A stretch of 16,362 nucleotides of DNA, from the NCBI GenBank assembly GCA_014380505.1, contig JACMJT010000664.1, positions 1 to 16,362 on the forward strand, written 5' to 3'. Within the stretch, counting starts at the first letter, position 1. Every line of letters starts with the position of its first letter. Below, piece by piece: positions 8,195 through 16,362 of this stretch. The stretch comes from Hyphomicrobiales bacterium. Its GTDB lineage: Bacteria > Pseudomonadota > Alphaproteobacteria > Rhizobiales > Aestuariivirgaceae. The position numbers were made by a program, and so were the translations under genes. A model generated the notes under the pieces. That model was given only the letters and a program-made list of their open reading frames with translations. It ran no database searches and was not told the DNA's origin.

Positions 8195-9400
8195 GTGAAT
8201 GCGGGGGAGAGCCGGTTGCGTTACGAGTTTGGTGATTATTCAATTGATACGGAACGTGTGGAACTGCGTAAAGCCGCAAAACTCGTGCCTATTGAGCCGC
8301 AAGTTTTTGACGTTCTGGTTTATCTCATCGCGAATCAGGATCGGGTGATTGGCAGCGAAGAGCTTTTTGGCGCCGTTTGGGCCGGGCGCATCGTCTCGCT
8401 CTCAACGTTGACCAGCCGCATCAATGCCGCACGAGCCGCAATTGGCGACGACGGCGCCAAGCAGAAGCTGATCAAAACCGTCCAACGCAAGGGTTATCGC
8501 TTCACCGGCGCTGCGGCCGCAGTTAAAACCGATGGAGGCCGTGTTGACGAAAACCTGACAAGCTTGCGCCAGGACATTCATTTCTGCACATCCGAAAGTG
8601 GGGTGCGCATTGCCTACGCCAAGGTGGGCAGCGGGCCGCCGCTGGTCAAGGCCGGCAACTGGCTCAATCATCTTGAGTATGATTGGGAAAGCCCGGTGTG
8701 GAGCCATATGCTGAAATGGCTGGCGCGAGATCATCAATTGATCCGTTATGATGCACGCGGCAATGGCCTGTCCGACTGGGATGTCCGGGATATTTCTTTT
8801 GACGCGTTCGTGCGCGATCTGGAAAATGTGGTTGATGCGGCAGGGCTTGATCGCTTTGCGCTGTTTGGCGCTTCGCAAGGCTGTGCGGTCAGCATCGCTT
8901 ATGCCGTAAAACATCCGGAGCGCGTGAGCAAGCTGGTGCTTTATGGCGGCTTCGCCCTTGGCCGGCGACTGCGCGGCGATGCCATTGATGTGGCCCAGGC
9001 CGATGCGATGATAACGCTCATGCGCACGGGATGGGGCCAGGAAAATCCGGCTTTCCGCCAGGTTTTTACATCGCTGTTCGTGCCGGGCGGAACGCTGGAA
9101 CAGATGAATTGGTTTAATGATCTGCAACGCAACACAACATCGCCGGAAAACGCGGTGCGCATCAGGCTGGTGTCGGACAACATGAACGTGACGGACCTAT
9201 TACCGCGCGTGGCCGTGCCTACCCTAGTGCTCCATTGCCGTGATGATGCCGTGCAGCCCTTTGACGAAGGCCGCAAGCTCGTGGCGGGAATTCCGGGTGC
9301 GCGCTTCGTTGGGCTTGAAGGCTGCAATCATCTCATCCTCGAATCCGATCCGGGCTGGAGCCGGTTCCAGGACGAAATCACTGAGTTTCTGGCGGCGTAA
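8195..9400 (+). CDS. OmpR/CadC-type winged-helix DNA-binding domain fused to alpha/beta hydrolase
   Basis: A 401-residue two-domain protein. Residues about 8-105 form a Trans_reg_C (OmpR/PhoB-type) winged helix: YEFGDYSIDTERVEL, then EPQVFDVLVYLI, the ELFGAVW...STLTSRINAAR helices, and the wing KTVQRKGYRF (94-103), as in CadC-like proteins. After a short linker, residues about 128-401 are a soluble alpha/beta hydrolase. The nucleophile elbow is G225-A-S227-Q-G229, the acid is D351 (HCRDDAVQP) and the histidine is H379 (GCNHL), all with expected spacing; YDARGNGLSD (185-194) is the usual oxyanion-side motif. There is no transmembrane segment and no receiver domain. The triad is intact, so either catalysis or ligand binding may control DNA binding. 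The reaction and target genes are unknown. It is divergent from the small exported protein and its stop is 7 nt from the convergent parC stop. Confidence 0.9.
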   Translation: MNAGESRLRYEFGDYSIDTERVELRKAAKLVPIEPQVFDVLVYLIANQDRVIGSEELFGAVWAGRIVSLSTLTSRINAARAAIGDDGAKQKLIKTVQRKGYRFTGAAAAVKTDGGRVDENLTSLRQDIHFCTSESGVRIAYAKVGSGPPLVKAGNWLNHLEYDWESPVWSHMLKWLARDHQLIRYDARGNGLSDWDVRDISFDAFVRDLENVVDAAGLDRFALFGASQGCAVSIAYAVKHPERVSKLVLYGGFALGRRLRGDAIDVAQADAMITLMRTGWGQENPAFRQVFTSLFVPGGTLEQMNWFNDLQRNTTSPENAVRIRLVSDNMNVTDLLPRVAVPTLVLHCRDDAVQPFDEGRKLVAGIPGARFVGLEGCNHLILESDPGWSRFQDEITEFLAA

Positions 9401-9427
9401 TCCGGCTTTATCCGAACCGGTTGTTTT
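9399..9427 (+). terminator. Weak candidate terminator after the wHTH-hydrolase gene
   Basis: A short hairpin (about 6 bp with a one-base bulge, CCGG arms at 9402-9405 and 9417-9420) followed by GTTTTT. It overlaps the 3' end of convergent parC. The stem is weak, so this is only a candidate. Confidence 0.3.
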
Positions 9428-11651
9428 TCGGGAATCCCTTGGGTGGCAGTTTTCCAGCCTGGGCACGTTCGCCGATCCAGTCTTTGAGGGCGGTGACATT
9501 CCATGTCCGACCGGCGCTATCAGTCCATGAGAGGCCTTCGGTGAGCTTGAAGGCGCGGGCGTCCGACAGGCCGCCGTCCTTGAACCTCTGCATCCGCACA
9601 CCCTTGCCGCGCGCCATTTCAGGGAGTTCCGCACGCTTGAAAATGAGCATCTTGCGATTGTCGCCAACACAGGCGATGTGATCGGCGCCCTCCTCCACCA
9701 GTGCGCAGACGAGTGCCTCGACCGGTGCTTTGACATTTAACACCTGCTTGCCTTTCCGGGTGGTGGCGACACACTCATCTTCGTCGACGATGAACCCATC
9801 GCCTTCCGTCGAGGCGAGCAATCGCTTGGCTCCGGATGCGTGGACGAACAGCGCCACGATGGTATCGGCTGCGTCCATATCGCACATCAGGCGCACCGGC
9901 TCGCCATGGCCACGGCCGCCGGGCAGCTTGCCTCCGTCGAGCGTGAAGAACTTGCCCGAGGACGAGAGCAACATGATCTTGTCCGTCGTCATGGCGGGAA
10001 AAACGAACTTGCCCTGATCGCCATCCTTGTAGGCAAGGCTCAACGTCTCTTCCATGTGGCCCTTCATGGCTCTGATCCACCCCTTCTCGGAGCAGACAAC
10101 GGTGATCGGTTCTTTCTCGATCAACGCCTGCTCGAAATCGACATCGATTTCGGGGGCTTCGGCAAAATCCGTGCGCCGGCGGCCCAGCGGCGTCTTCTTG
10201 GAAAACTTCTCCTTTACATCCTTTATCTCAGCCGCGATCTTCGCCCATTGCTCATCTTCGGACTTGAGCAGCTTGGCAAGCCCCGCCTGTTCTTTCGTGA
10301 GCCCATCATGCTCGGTCCGGATTTGTATCTCCTCAAGTTTGCGAAGAGCGCGCAAACGCATGTTGAGGATGGCTTCGGCCTGCGTATCACTGAGCTTGAA
10401 TTTCCGCATCAGCACGGGCTTCGGCTCGTCCTCCGTGCGGATGATGCGGATCACCTCGTCGAGGTTGAGGTAAGCAATCAGATAGCCGCCGAGAATTTCG
10501 AGGCGCCGGGCGATTTCGGCGAGACTGAAATTGGTGCGACGGACCAGCACATCCTTGCGGTGATCGAGCCACTCTCGAAGCACGTCGCGCAGCGACATGA
10601 CCTTCGGCACCTTGCCGCCCGAAAGCACATTCATGTTCAAGGGAATGCGCGCTTCCAGCTCGGTGTTCCGGAACAGCTGCTCCATTAATAGCGCCGGATC
10701 GACGGTGCGGCTTCTCGGCTCCAGAACGAGACGTATATCCTCGGCCGATTCATCGCGCACATCGGCCAGCAGCGGCAGTTTCTTGGCAATGAGCAGTTCG
10801 GCTATTTTTTCGATCAACCGGCTCTTCTGCACAAGATAGGGAATTTCTGTAACGACGATCTGCCAGCCGCCACGCCCCACATCTTCCTGGGTCCAGCGGG
10901 CACGCACGCGAAAGGAACCCCGGCCGGTTTTGTAGGACTCAAGGATCGAGGCGCGATCATCAATGACAATGCCGCCGGTAGGGAAATCCGGCCCCGCCAC
11001 GTACTGCACCAGCTTGTCGACTGTAGCTTTAGGAGATTTGACAAGATGTAGCGCCGCATCGCAAAGCTCGGCCGCATTGTGGGGCGGGATGGACGTGGCC
11101 ATGCCCACCGCTATCCCGGTGGAGCCATTCGCCAGCAGGTTCGGAAAGGCGCCCGGCAGGACCACGGGCTCCTGCATGGAGCCATCGTAGTTGGGGCGGA
11201 AGTCAACGGTCTCCTCGTCGAGACCATCGAGCAAGAGCTTGGCCACTTCCGTCATGCGCGCTTCGGTGTAGCGGTAGGCGGCGGCGCTGTCGCCGTCGAT
11301 ATTGCCGAAGTTGCCCTGCCCGTCGACGAGGGGATAGCGCGAGGAAAAATCCTGGGCGAGACGCACAAGCGCGTCATAGATCGACTGGTCGCCATGGGGA
11401 TGATAGCTGCCCATGACATCGCCGACGATCTTCGCCGATTTCTTGAACGCCGTGTTGGGGTCGAGCCTAAGCTGGCGCATCACATGCAGGAGGCGGCGAT
11501 GAACCGGCTTCAATCCGTCGCGCACATCTGGCAGCGCCCGGTGCATGATGGTGGACAGCGCATAGGCGAGATAGCGCTCCTCCAGCGCATCCTTAAGCTC
11601 GATGCGCTCGGGGGTTTTCGGCGCTATTGGCGGAGGAACATGCTTGCCCAT
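9408..11651 (-). CDS. parC: DNA topoisomerase IV subunit A
   Basis: A 747-residue ParC. With ParE it decatenates daughter chromosomes and relaxes supercoils. The N-terminal winged-helix/tower region holds the catalytic tyrosine Y128 (YRYTEARMT) and the conserved YHPHGD (83-88). A coiled-coil arm lies around 360-490 and the C-terminal beta-pinwheel from about 500 to the end (repeats such as [11 protein letters not shown] and [10 protein letters not shown]). The length and the absence of the GyrA-box QRRGGKG separate it from GyrA. At the position equal to E. coli ParC S80 it has Q89 ([10 protein letters not shown]), and at the E84 position D93. It is the last gene of the minus-strand block, 53 nt after rnj. 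The ATG at 11651 has no obvious ribosome-binding site. Confidence 0.97.
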   Translation of the reverse strand: MGKHVPPPIAPKTPERIELKDALEERYLAYALSTIMHRALPDVRDGLKPVHRRLLHVMRQLRLDPNTAFKKSAKIVGDVMGSYHPHGDQSIYDALVRLAQDFSSRYPLVDGQGNFGNIDGDSAAAYRYTEARMTEVAKLLLDGLDEETVDFRPNYDGSMQEPVVLPGAFPNLLANGSTGIAVGMATSIPPHNAAELCDAALHLVKSPKATVDKLVQYVAGPDFPTGGIVIDDRASILESYKTGRGSFRVRARWTQEDVGRGGWQIVVTEIPYLVQKSRLIEKIAELLIAKKLPLLADVRDESAEDIRLVLEPRSRTVDPALLMEQLFRNTELEARIPLNMNVLSGGKVPKVMSLRDVLREWLDHRKDVLVRRTNFSLAEIARRLEILGGYLIAYLNLDEVIRIIRTEDEPKPVLMRKFKLSDTQAEAILNMRLRALRKLEEIQIRTEHDGLTKEQAGLAKLLKSEDEQWAKIAAEIKDVKEKFSKKTPLGRRRTDFAEAPEIDVDFEQALIEKEPITVVCSEKGWIRAMKGHMEETLSLAYKDGDQGKFVFPAMTTDKIMLLSSSGKFFTLDGGKLPGGRGHGEPVRLMCDMDAADTIVALFVHASGAKRLLASTEGDGFIVDEDECVATTRKGKQVLNVKAPVEALVCALVEEGADHIACVGDNRKMLIFKRAELPEMARGKGVRMQRFKDGGLSDARAFKLTEGLSWTDSAGRTWNVTALKDWIGERAQAGKLPPKGFPKNNRFG

Positions 11652-11704
11652 GATTCGGCGGAGTATAGCGGTTTTATTTCAGCACCTCAGCATGAGTGCT
11701 TCGA

Positions 11705-13372
11705 CTAAATCCGTACCACCGCCACCTTAGTAATTGGTTTCTTGCCCCAGACCTGATCGGTGGCGCGGCGGATGGAGGTGCGGATCGTCTCGATCACCTG
11801 CGCGTCGTCCTTGCGGCGGGGCTTGGGCATGGATGTGAAAGCTTGATCGGCAGCTTCAAGCATTTCTTCCTCGAGGCCTGGCGGCACGCCGTCGGTGATG
11901 ATCTGGATATCGCCTGCGAGCTGAAGTTTAGCGTCAATCGCCACCGTAACGAAGACCGCCCCCACGAACGACAATTTGCGGCGCTGTCTGGCCGGGCCAT
12001 CCGCCGCTGGAACAATCAGCCTGCCATCGACATGGAGGCGGCCGGCGTGGGCCTCGTCTACATTCTGCACCGGTCCCGGGCAAAGCCTGGCGATATGGCC
12101 GTCGCGCGGGATCAAGGTTTCAGCAATGCCACAGCTTTCAGCGAACTTTGCCTGGGCGCGGAGATGGCGGGGCTCGCCGTGCATGGGAATGACGGCGCGG
12201 GGCCTCACCCAGCCGTAAAGCTTGCGCAATTCCTCCTGACGCGGATGGCCCGAAGTGTGCACCAGGGCCTCGTCGGAGGTAATGACGTCGATATCAAGCT
12301 TCGCCAAATTGTTGTGTACCAGGCTCACTTCCTTCTCGTTGCCAGGAATTGTCCGCGACGAGAAGATCACCAGATCGCCGGGATCGAGGGCCACGTGCGG
12401 GTGCTGGTCCTCGGCGATGCGGGCGATGGCGGCGCGGGGCTCCCCCTGGCTGCCGGTGCACAGCAGCAGGATCTTGTTGGGGGGCAGGTAGCCGAACTCC
12501 TCCTCATCGAGGAATTCTCCGGCATCACGCAAATAGCCACAGACGCGTGCCGCTTCGATGGTGTTGCGCATGGCGCGGCCTGCGATCACCACCTCGCGGC
12601 CGGTGGCGCGGGCGGCTTTCACTGAAGAGGAAATGCGGTCCACGTGGGAGGCAAAGGTGGTGATGGCAACGCGCGCCGGAGCCGCCTTCACGATTTCCAT
12701 GATGGTCGCGGCCACATCCGCTTCCGAGGGCGAGTGGCCCTCCCGCAGCACATTGGTCGAGTCGCAGACGAAAGCATCGACACCCTCATCGCCAATCTCG
12801 CGCAGGCGCTTCTCATCCATGCCGCGCCCCAGAACCGGGGTTGGATCGAACTTCCAGTCACCGGAGTGGAGCACCGTGCCCTGCTTTGTCTTGATCAGGA
12901 GTGCCGTGGGTTCCGGGATCGAATGAGTGACCGCGATAAACTCAAGATTGAACGGTCCGAGTGCGAAGCGGGCGTCTTGGGCCATGACATGGACAGGCAC
13001 CTCGGAGTCGAGTCCGGCTTCCTTGAGTTTCAGATTGAGGATTTGCGCAGCGAAGGGTGTGCAGTAAACCGGGCATTGCAGTTGCGGCCACAGCCAGGCG
13101 ACGGCGCCGAGATGGTCTTCGTGGGCATGGGTGAGGACAAGGCCCACAAGGTTTCGCCTGTCACTGGCGATGAAGGAGACATCCGGCAGCACCACATCGA
13201 TACCCGGTTCGCTGTCCTCGCCGAATTTCACGCCGAGATCGACCATCAGCCACTGCCGGTCCTCGGCCGGCCCCACGCCATAGCAATAGCAGTTCATGCC
13301 GATCTCGCCGGTGCCGCCCAGGGGCAGCATCACCAGATCGTGGCTGTGGTCGAATTTGCGCTTGGCGTTCAA
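11705..13372 (-). CDS. rnj: Ribonuclease J
   Basis: A 555-residue metallo-beta-lactamase/beta-CASP nuclease. RNase J acts as a 5'-3' exonuclease and endonuclease in mRNA decay and rRNA maturation in the cytosol. Visible zinc-binding motifs: H82-x-H84-x-D86-H87 (THAHEDHLGAV), H150 (AVTHSIPE) and D172 (LHSGDWKFD). The beta-CASP part has VCDSTN and later TSGHPRQEEL. The length equals that of other RNase J proteins. The start is TTG at 13372, overlapping the birA stop by 4 nt (TTGA), with GAGAAA a few bases upstream; the next Met (M15) would cut into the conserved N-terminal strand. Translational coupling to birA is therefore likely. Alphaproteobacteria often place rnj after nuoN-birA, which fits. 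Confidence 0.96.
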   Translation of the reverse strand: MNAKRKFDHSHDLVMLPLGGTGEIGMNCYCYGVGPAEDRQWLMVDLGVKFGEDSEPGIDVVLPDVSFIASDRRNLVGLVLTHAHEDHLGAVAWLWPQLQCPVYCTPFAAQILNLKLKEAGLDSEVPVHVMAQDARFALGPFNLEFIAVTHSIPEPTALLIKTKQGTVLHSGDWKFDPTPVLGRGMDEKRLREIGDEGVDAFVCDSTNVLREGHSPSEADVAATIMEIVKAAPARVAITTFASHVDRISSSVKAARATGREVVIAGRAMRNTIEAARVCGYLRDAGEFLDEEEFGYLPPNKILLLCTGSQGEPRAAIARIAEDQHPHVALDPGDLVIFSSRTIPGNEKEVSLVHNNLAKLDIDVITSDEALVHTSGHPRQEELRKLYGWVRPRAVIPMHGEPRHLRAQAKFAESCGIAETLIPRDGHIARLCPGPVQNVDEAHAGRLHVDGRLIVPAADGPARQRRKLSFVGAVFVTVAIDAKLQLAGDIQIITDGVPPGLEEEMLEAADQAFTSMPKPRRKDDAQVIETIRTSIRRATDQVWGKKPITKVAVVRI

Positions 13373-14112
13373 GATTTTCTCAAAGCTTCAATGGCGGCGA
13401 AGCGAACATCGCCCGCGTGAATGTGTTTCTGCGTACCGCCGGGAAGCTCCAGGATCAAGGCGCCATCAGCGGCCAGGCCCCGGAATATGCCCCGTACCTC
13501 TTCCTCCCCAATCACCGCCACCGCCTTGCCATTAAGTCCAGCGGCGCGCTCCATCCAACGGTCGCGGATCGCCGCAAAGCCTCTGCCCTCACTCCAGATC
13601 GCCAGTTGGCTGGACAGTCGTGCGTCAAGTATTTGCAGAATTGATTCAATCCCGGGAATATCACCGTGGCGGGCCAGCGCCGTCACCGGATAGGGCATGT
13701 CTTGCGGCGCTTGGAGCAAATTGATGCCGCAACCCACGGCGACCGCAGTCGGATTGCTGGCGGCTACCTCCGCAAGGAGGCCACAGAATTTGGCGCCATC
13801 GATCAGCACATCATTGGGCCATTTGATAAATGGCTTTGCGTCCGGCAATAGCGCCGTCACCAGATCATGGACAGCGAGGGCGGCGACGAAGCTCACCTGT
13901 GCCGCCACATCGGGGCCGCCGGTAATCGGAAACAGGAACGTCGCGTAGAGGTTGCCGGGTTCGGAAACCCAGGTCCGCCCCAGCCTTCCGCGCCCCCCGG
14001 TCTGCTCATCAGCCCACAACCAAAGGGGGCCCCGCTCACCCTGCCCGGCTAGCCTATGGGCCTCGGAATTGGTGGAGTCGACCCGCTCGAAATGGATGAC
14101 GCGATTTCTCAA
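13369..14112 (-). CDS. birA: Biotin-[acetyl-CoA carboxylase] ligase (monofunctional)
   Basis: A 247-residue biotin protein ligase. It activates biotin to biotinyl-5'-AMP and transfers it to a lysine of biotin carboxyl carrier proteins. Substrate-contacting elements: DSTNSEA (12-18), the biotinyl-AMP loop [10 protein letters not shown] (39-48), KWPNDV (97-102) and K108 in GAKFCG, the lysine equivalent to E. coli K183. The E. coli-type N-terminal winged helix is absent, so this is an enzyme and not a repressor, as usual in alphaproteobacteria. A small C-terminal domain follows from about 200 ([17 protein letters not shown]). The start is TTG at 14112, overlapping the nuoN stop by 4 nt (TTGA); I see no separate ribosome-binding site, so translation probably depends on nuoN. 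Confidence 0.94.
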   Translation of the reverse strand: MRNRVIHFERVDSTNSEAHRLAGQGERGPLWLWADEQTGGRGRLGRTWVSEPGNLYATFLFPITGGPDVAAQVSFVAALAVHDLVTALLPDAKPFIKWPNDVLIDGAKFCGLLAEVAASNPTAVAVGCGINLLQAPQDMPYPVTALARHGDIPGIESILQILDARLSSQLAIWSEGRGFAAIRDRWMERAAGLNGKAVAVIGEEEVRGIFRGLAADGALILELPGGTQKHIHAGDVRFAAIEALRKS

Positions 14113-15548
14113 TGAAGCGGGAACGATTGCGCCGCAGCGGCCGCGAGATTAAGCAGTGGATTGGCGAAGACCACGAACAGCAGAACGAAAGCACCGGCGC
14201 CATAGGCCACGAGTTTTACCTCGCCGTCCATTGCGTCGAAGGCTTCCGCCGGCTCGTCGAAATACATGATCTTGACGATGCGCAGGTAATAGTAAGCACC
14301 GACGACACTGGCGATGACAGCGAGGACTGCCAGTGTGTAGAGGCCGGCCTGAATGGCGGCGAGAAACACGAAGTATTTGGCAAAAAAACCGGCAAGCGGC
14401 GGAATACCAGCGAGTGAAAACATTTGTATGGCGAGTACAAAAGCCAGCCCCTTGTCGGTACGGGCGAGCCCCGCCAAATCGGAAATGTTCTCGACGTGGC
14501 GGCCATCTCGGCGCATGGCGATGACGCAGGCAAAGGTGCCGAGCGTCATGATCATGTAGATCAGCATATAGATGACAACGCCGCTGACACCCTGCTGGCT
14601 TCCCGCCGCGAGGCCGACAAGGGCAAACCCCATGTGGCCGATGGACGAATAGGCTAGCAGGCGCTTGATATTGGTCTGGCCGATGGCGGCGAAGGCGCCG
14701 AGCGCCATGGAGGCCAAGGCGATGAAAACGACGATCTGCTGCCAGGAGCCACCAGCATCGGTGAACGGCGTCATCATGACACGAATGAACAGGGCCATGG
14801 CCGCGAGTTTTGGCGCCGAGGCGAAGAAAGCCGTGACCGGTGTTGGCGCGCCTTCATAGACATCGGGCGTCCACATGTGGAAAGGCACAGCTGAGATCTT
14901 GAAGGCCAGCCCCGCGATGATGAAAACCAGACCAAATATGAGGCCCAGCTGTACGCCCGAAGCCGAAATCGCCAAGGCGATTTCCGGGAAACCGACGGAA
15001 CCCGTAAAGCCATAGACCAGGGACGCGCCATAGAGCAGCATGCCCGAAGAGAGAGCGCCGAGAACGAAATATTTTAGACCCGCTTCCGAAGATCGCGCGC
15101 TGTCGCGGTTGAAGGCGGCGACCACGTAAAGCGCCAGCGATTGCAATTCCAGCCCCATGTAGAGGGCAATCAGCGAATTGGCCGAGATCATCATCATCAT
15201 GCCGGTCGTCGCCAGCAGGACGAGCACCGGATATTCGAACCGCGCCATGTTTTCGCGCTTGAGGAACTGGGCCGAAAGCACGATCGCCACGGCTGAGCCG
15301 AATAGCGTCAGCACCTTCATCACCCGGCTGAAGCTATCGGCCACGAAGGCGCCGCCGAAGCCAACGCCGTCGCCGCCCCACATCACCAGCACGGCAGCGA
15401 TGGCTAGCGCTGCAATGGAGCCCAATGTCACAGCGTCGAAGGAATCGCCCTTGCGGAACACCCCAAACATAAGAAGCGCCATGGCGAGAACCGCCAACAC
15501 GATCTCAGGGAAGACCGCCGCGGCACCTGCTTGCTGAAGAAATGACAT
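14109..15548 (-). CDS. nuoN: NADH-quinone oxidoreductase subunit N
   Basis: A 479-residue antiporter-like membrane subunit of respiratory complex I, with about 14 hydrophobic helices and the Proton_antipo_M domain across most of the length. Proton-channel residues are in place: E134 ([11 protein letters not shown]), K159 (GLKYFVLGA), K217 ([12 protein letters not shown]) and K247 (APKLAAMA). The start at 15548 (MSFLQQAG) has AGGG 8 nt upstream, overlapping the nuoM stop; an in-frame upstream extension to 15605 would run inside nuoM and is not needed. It is 10 nt after nuoM and overlaps birA by 4 nt, so all three should share a transcript. Confidence 0.97.
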   Translation of the reverse strand: MSFLQQAGAAAVFPEIVLAVLAMALLMFGVFRKGDSFDAVTLGSIAALAIAAVLVMWGGDGVGFGGAFVADSFSRVMKVLTLFGSAVAIVLSAQFLKRENMARFEYPVLVLLATTGMMMMISANSLIALYMGLELQSLALYVVAAFNRDSARSSEAGLKYFVLGALSSGMLLYGASLVYGFTGSVGFPEIALAISASGVQLGLIFGLVFIIAGLAFKISAVPFHMWTPDVYEGAPTPVTAFFASAPKLAAMALFIRVMMTPFTDAGGSWQQIVVFIALASMALGAFAAIGQTNIKRLLAYSSIGHMGFALVGLAAGSQQGVSGVVIYMLIYMIMTLGTFACVIAMRRDGRHVENISDLAGLARTDKGLAFVLAIQMFSLAGIPPLAGFFAKYFVFLAAIQAGLYTLAVLAVIASVVGAYYYLRIVKIMYFDEPAEAFDAMDGEVKLVAYGAGAFVLLFVVFANPLLNLAAAAAQSFPLH

Positions 15549-15558
15549 GGATTTAACC

Positions 15559-16362
15559 CTACTGCACCGTTGCGACAGCGACCTGCTGGGCAGCAGCAGC
15601 GGCAATCTTGAGCGGCTTCATGAGATTTTCGACGGAAGATCCGAAAATATCGAGGATTGGCGCTGGATAAATTCCGAACAAAATTGTCAGCACGGCAAGT
15701 GGCCCCAGCGTCGCCAGTTCGCGCGGTGTCATATCGGCAATGTGTGCCAGTGCTGGGCTCTCCAGCTTGCCGAACACCACCCGGCGATAGAGCCAAAGAG
15801 CATATCCCGCCGACAGGATGACGCCAGACGTGGCGAAGAAAGCAACCCAGGTGTTGTTCGCGAAGGTGCCGAGTAGCGTCAGGAATTCGCCGACGAAACC
15901 GGATGTGCCCGGCAGGCCCACGTTCGCCATGGTGAAGAGCATGAATACGGCCGCGTAGAGCGGCATTCGGTGCACGAGGCCGCCAAAGGCCGCGATCTCG
16001 CGCGTGTGCATGCGGTCGTAGATGACGCCAACACAGAGGAACAATGCCGCCGAAACGAGGCCGTGGCTGATCATCTGGAACATGGCGCCGTCGATGCCTT
16101 GCCTCGTCATGGAGAAAATACCCATGGTAACGAAGCCCATGTGCGCCACGGAGGAATAGGCGATGAGCTTCTTCATATCTTCCTGCATCAGCGCCACCAG
16201 CGAGGTGTAGATGATGGCGACAACCGAAAGCACATAGACGAAATTCTGGAAATAGAGAGACGCATCGGGGAACATCGGCAGCGAGAAACGCAGGAACCCG
16301 TATCCGCCCATCTTCAGGAGGACGCCGGCGAGGATCACTGAGCCCGCCGTCGGCGCCTCGAC
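15559..16362 (-). CDS. nuoM: NADH-quinone oxidoreductase subunit M (partial, 5' end beyond right edge)
   Basis: The C-terminal 267 residues of the complex I proton-pumping subunit M; the reading frame is open to the window edge ([13 protein letters not shown] upstream of the first internal start). Conserved features: the channel lysine in [33 protein letters not shown] with the broken-helix histidine, and the distal glutamate in [12 protein letters not shown]. About eight hydrophobic helices remain. It ends 10 nt before nuoN, the usual nuoM-nuoN order. Confidence 0.96.
   Translation of the reverse strand, partial: VEAPTAGSVILAGVLLKMGGYGFLRFSLPMFPDASLYFQNFVYVLSVVAIIYTSLVALMQEDMKKLIAYSSVAHMGFVTMGIFSMTRQGIDGAMFQMISHGLVSAALFLCVGVIYDRMHTREIAAFGGLVHRMPLYAAVFMLFTMANVGLPGTSGFVGEFLTLLGTFANNTWVAFFATSGVILSAGYALWLYRRVVFGKLESPALAHIADMTPRELATLGPLAVLTILFGIYPAPILDIFGSSVENLMKPLKIAAAAAQQVAVATVQ

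Noticed and set aside
11681..11700. Hairpin between rnj and parC (AGCACCTCA... arms).
   Set aside because: It is short with a bulge and no T tract follows on either strand, so it is not called as a terminator.
9840..13420. Long plus-strand open frames opposite parC and rnj (for example 9840-10688, 11079-11708, 11696-12625, 12644-13420).
   Set aside because: They are antisense to clearly recognised genes, have no family motifs or ribosome-binding sites, and are the kind of stop-free shadow expected in GC-rich DNA.

Overview
The window reads as ordinary, GC-rich alphaproteobacterial chromosome. Rhizobiales/Hyphomicrobiales is the best fit, perhaps near Phyllobacteriaceae or Brucellaceae. The grounds are an LdtR-type MarR regulator beside hemB, a HemB of the magnesium (Cys-less) type, a Bpt-type leucyl/arginyl-protein transferase, RNase J encoded after nuoMN-birA, a short monofunctional BirA, and a small exported protein resembling the rhizobial DUF680 type. 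I see no rRNA, tRNA, CRISPR array, insertion sequence or phage gene.

Layout, left half (1-9400): a signal-peptide-bearing gene leaves the left edge on the minus strand (1-78). Next come a rho-independent terminator and ldtR (minus), then divergent hemB (plus). A beta-hydroxyacid dehydrogenase (minus) converges on hemB with a 3-nt gap. After bpt (plus) comes a DMT/EamA permease broken by a 1-nt deletion in a T run, followed 17 nt later by a conserved hypothetical gene (plus). That gene overlaps tail-to-tail with a PAS-like hypothetical gene (minus). A 336-nt divergent intergenic stretch with a CtrA-like box and three GANTC sites leads to a PRMT7-like methyltransferase (plus) with a strong terminator. 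Then come a small exported protein (minus) and, divergent from it, a protein joining an OmpR/CadC-type DNA-binding domain to an alpha/beta hydrolase (plus).

Layout, right half (9408-16362): five genes lie in one direction (minus). In transcription order they are nuoM (5' end missing at the window edge), nuoN, birA, rnj and parC. nuoM-nuoN are 10 nt apart. nuoN-birA and birA-rnj each overlap by 4 nt (TTGA), so complex I subunits, biotin protein ligase and RNase J are probably translated from one message. parC follows after 53 nt without a clear promoter or terminator.

Functionally the window mixes core metabolism and housekeeping: tetrapyrrole synthesis, complex I proton pumping, biotinylation, mRNA decay, chromosome decatenation and N-degron tagging. 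The less understood genes are the PRMT7-like methyltransferase, the wHTH-hydrolase fusion and the convergent hypothetical pair. I did not find a convincing multi-gene defence or mobile system. The best leads are the PRMT7-like enzyme with its cell-cycle-style promoter region, and the one-protein regulator-hydrolase.
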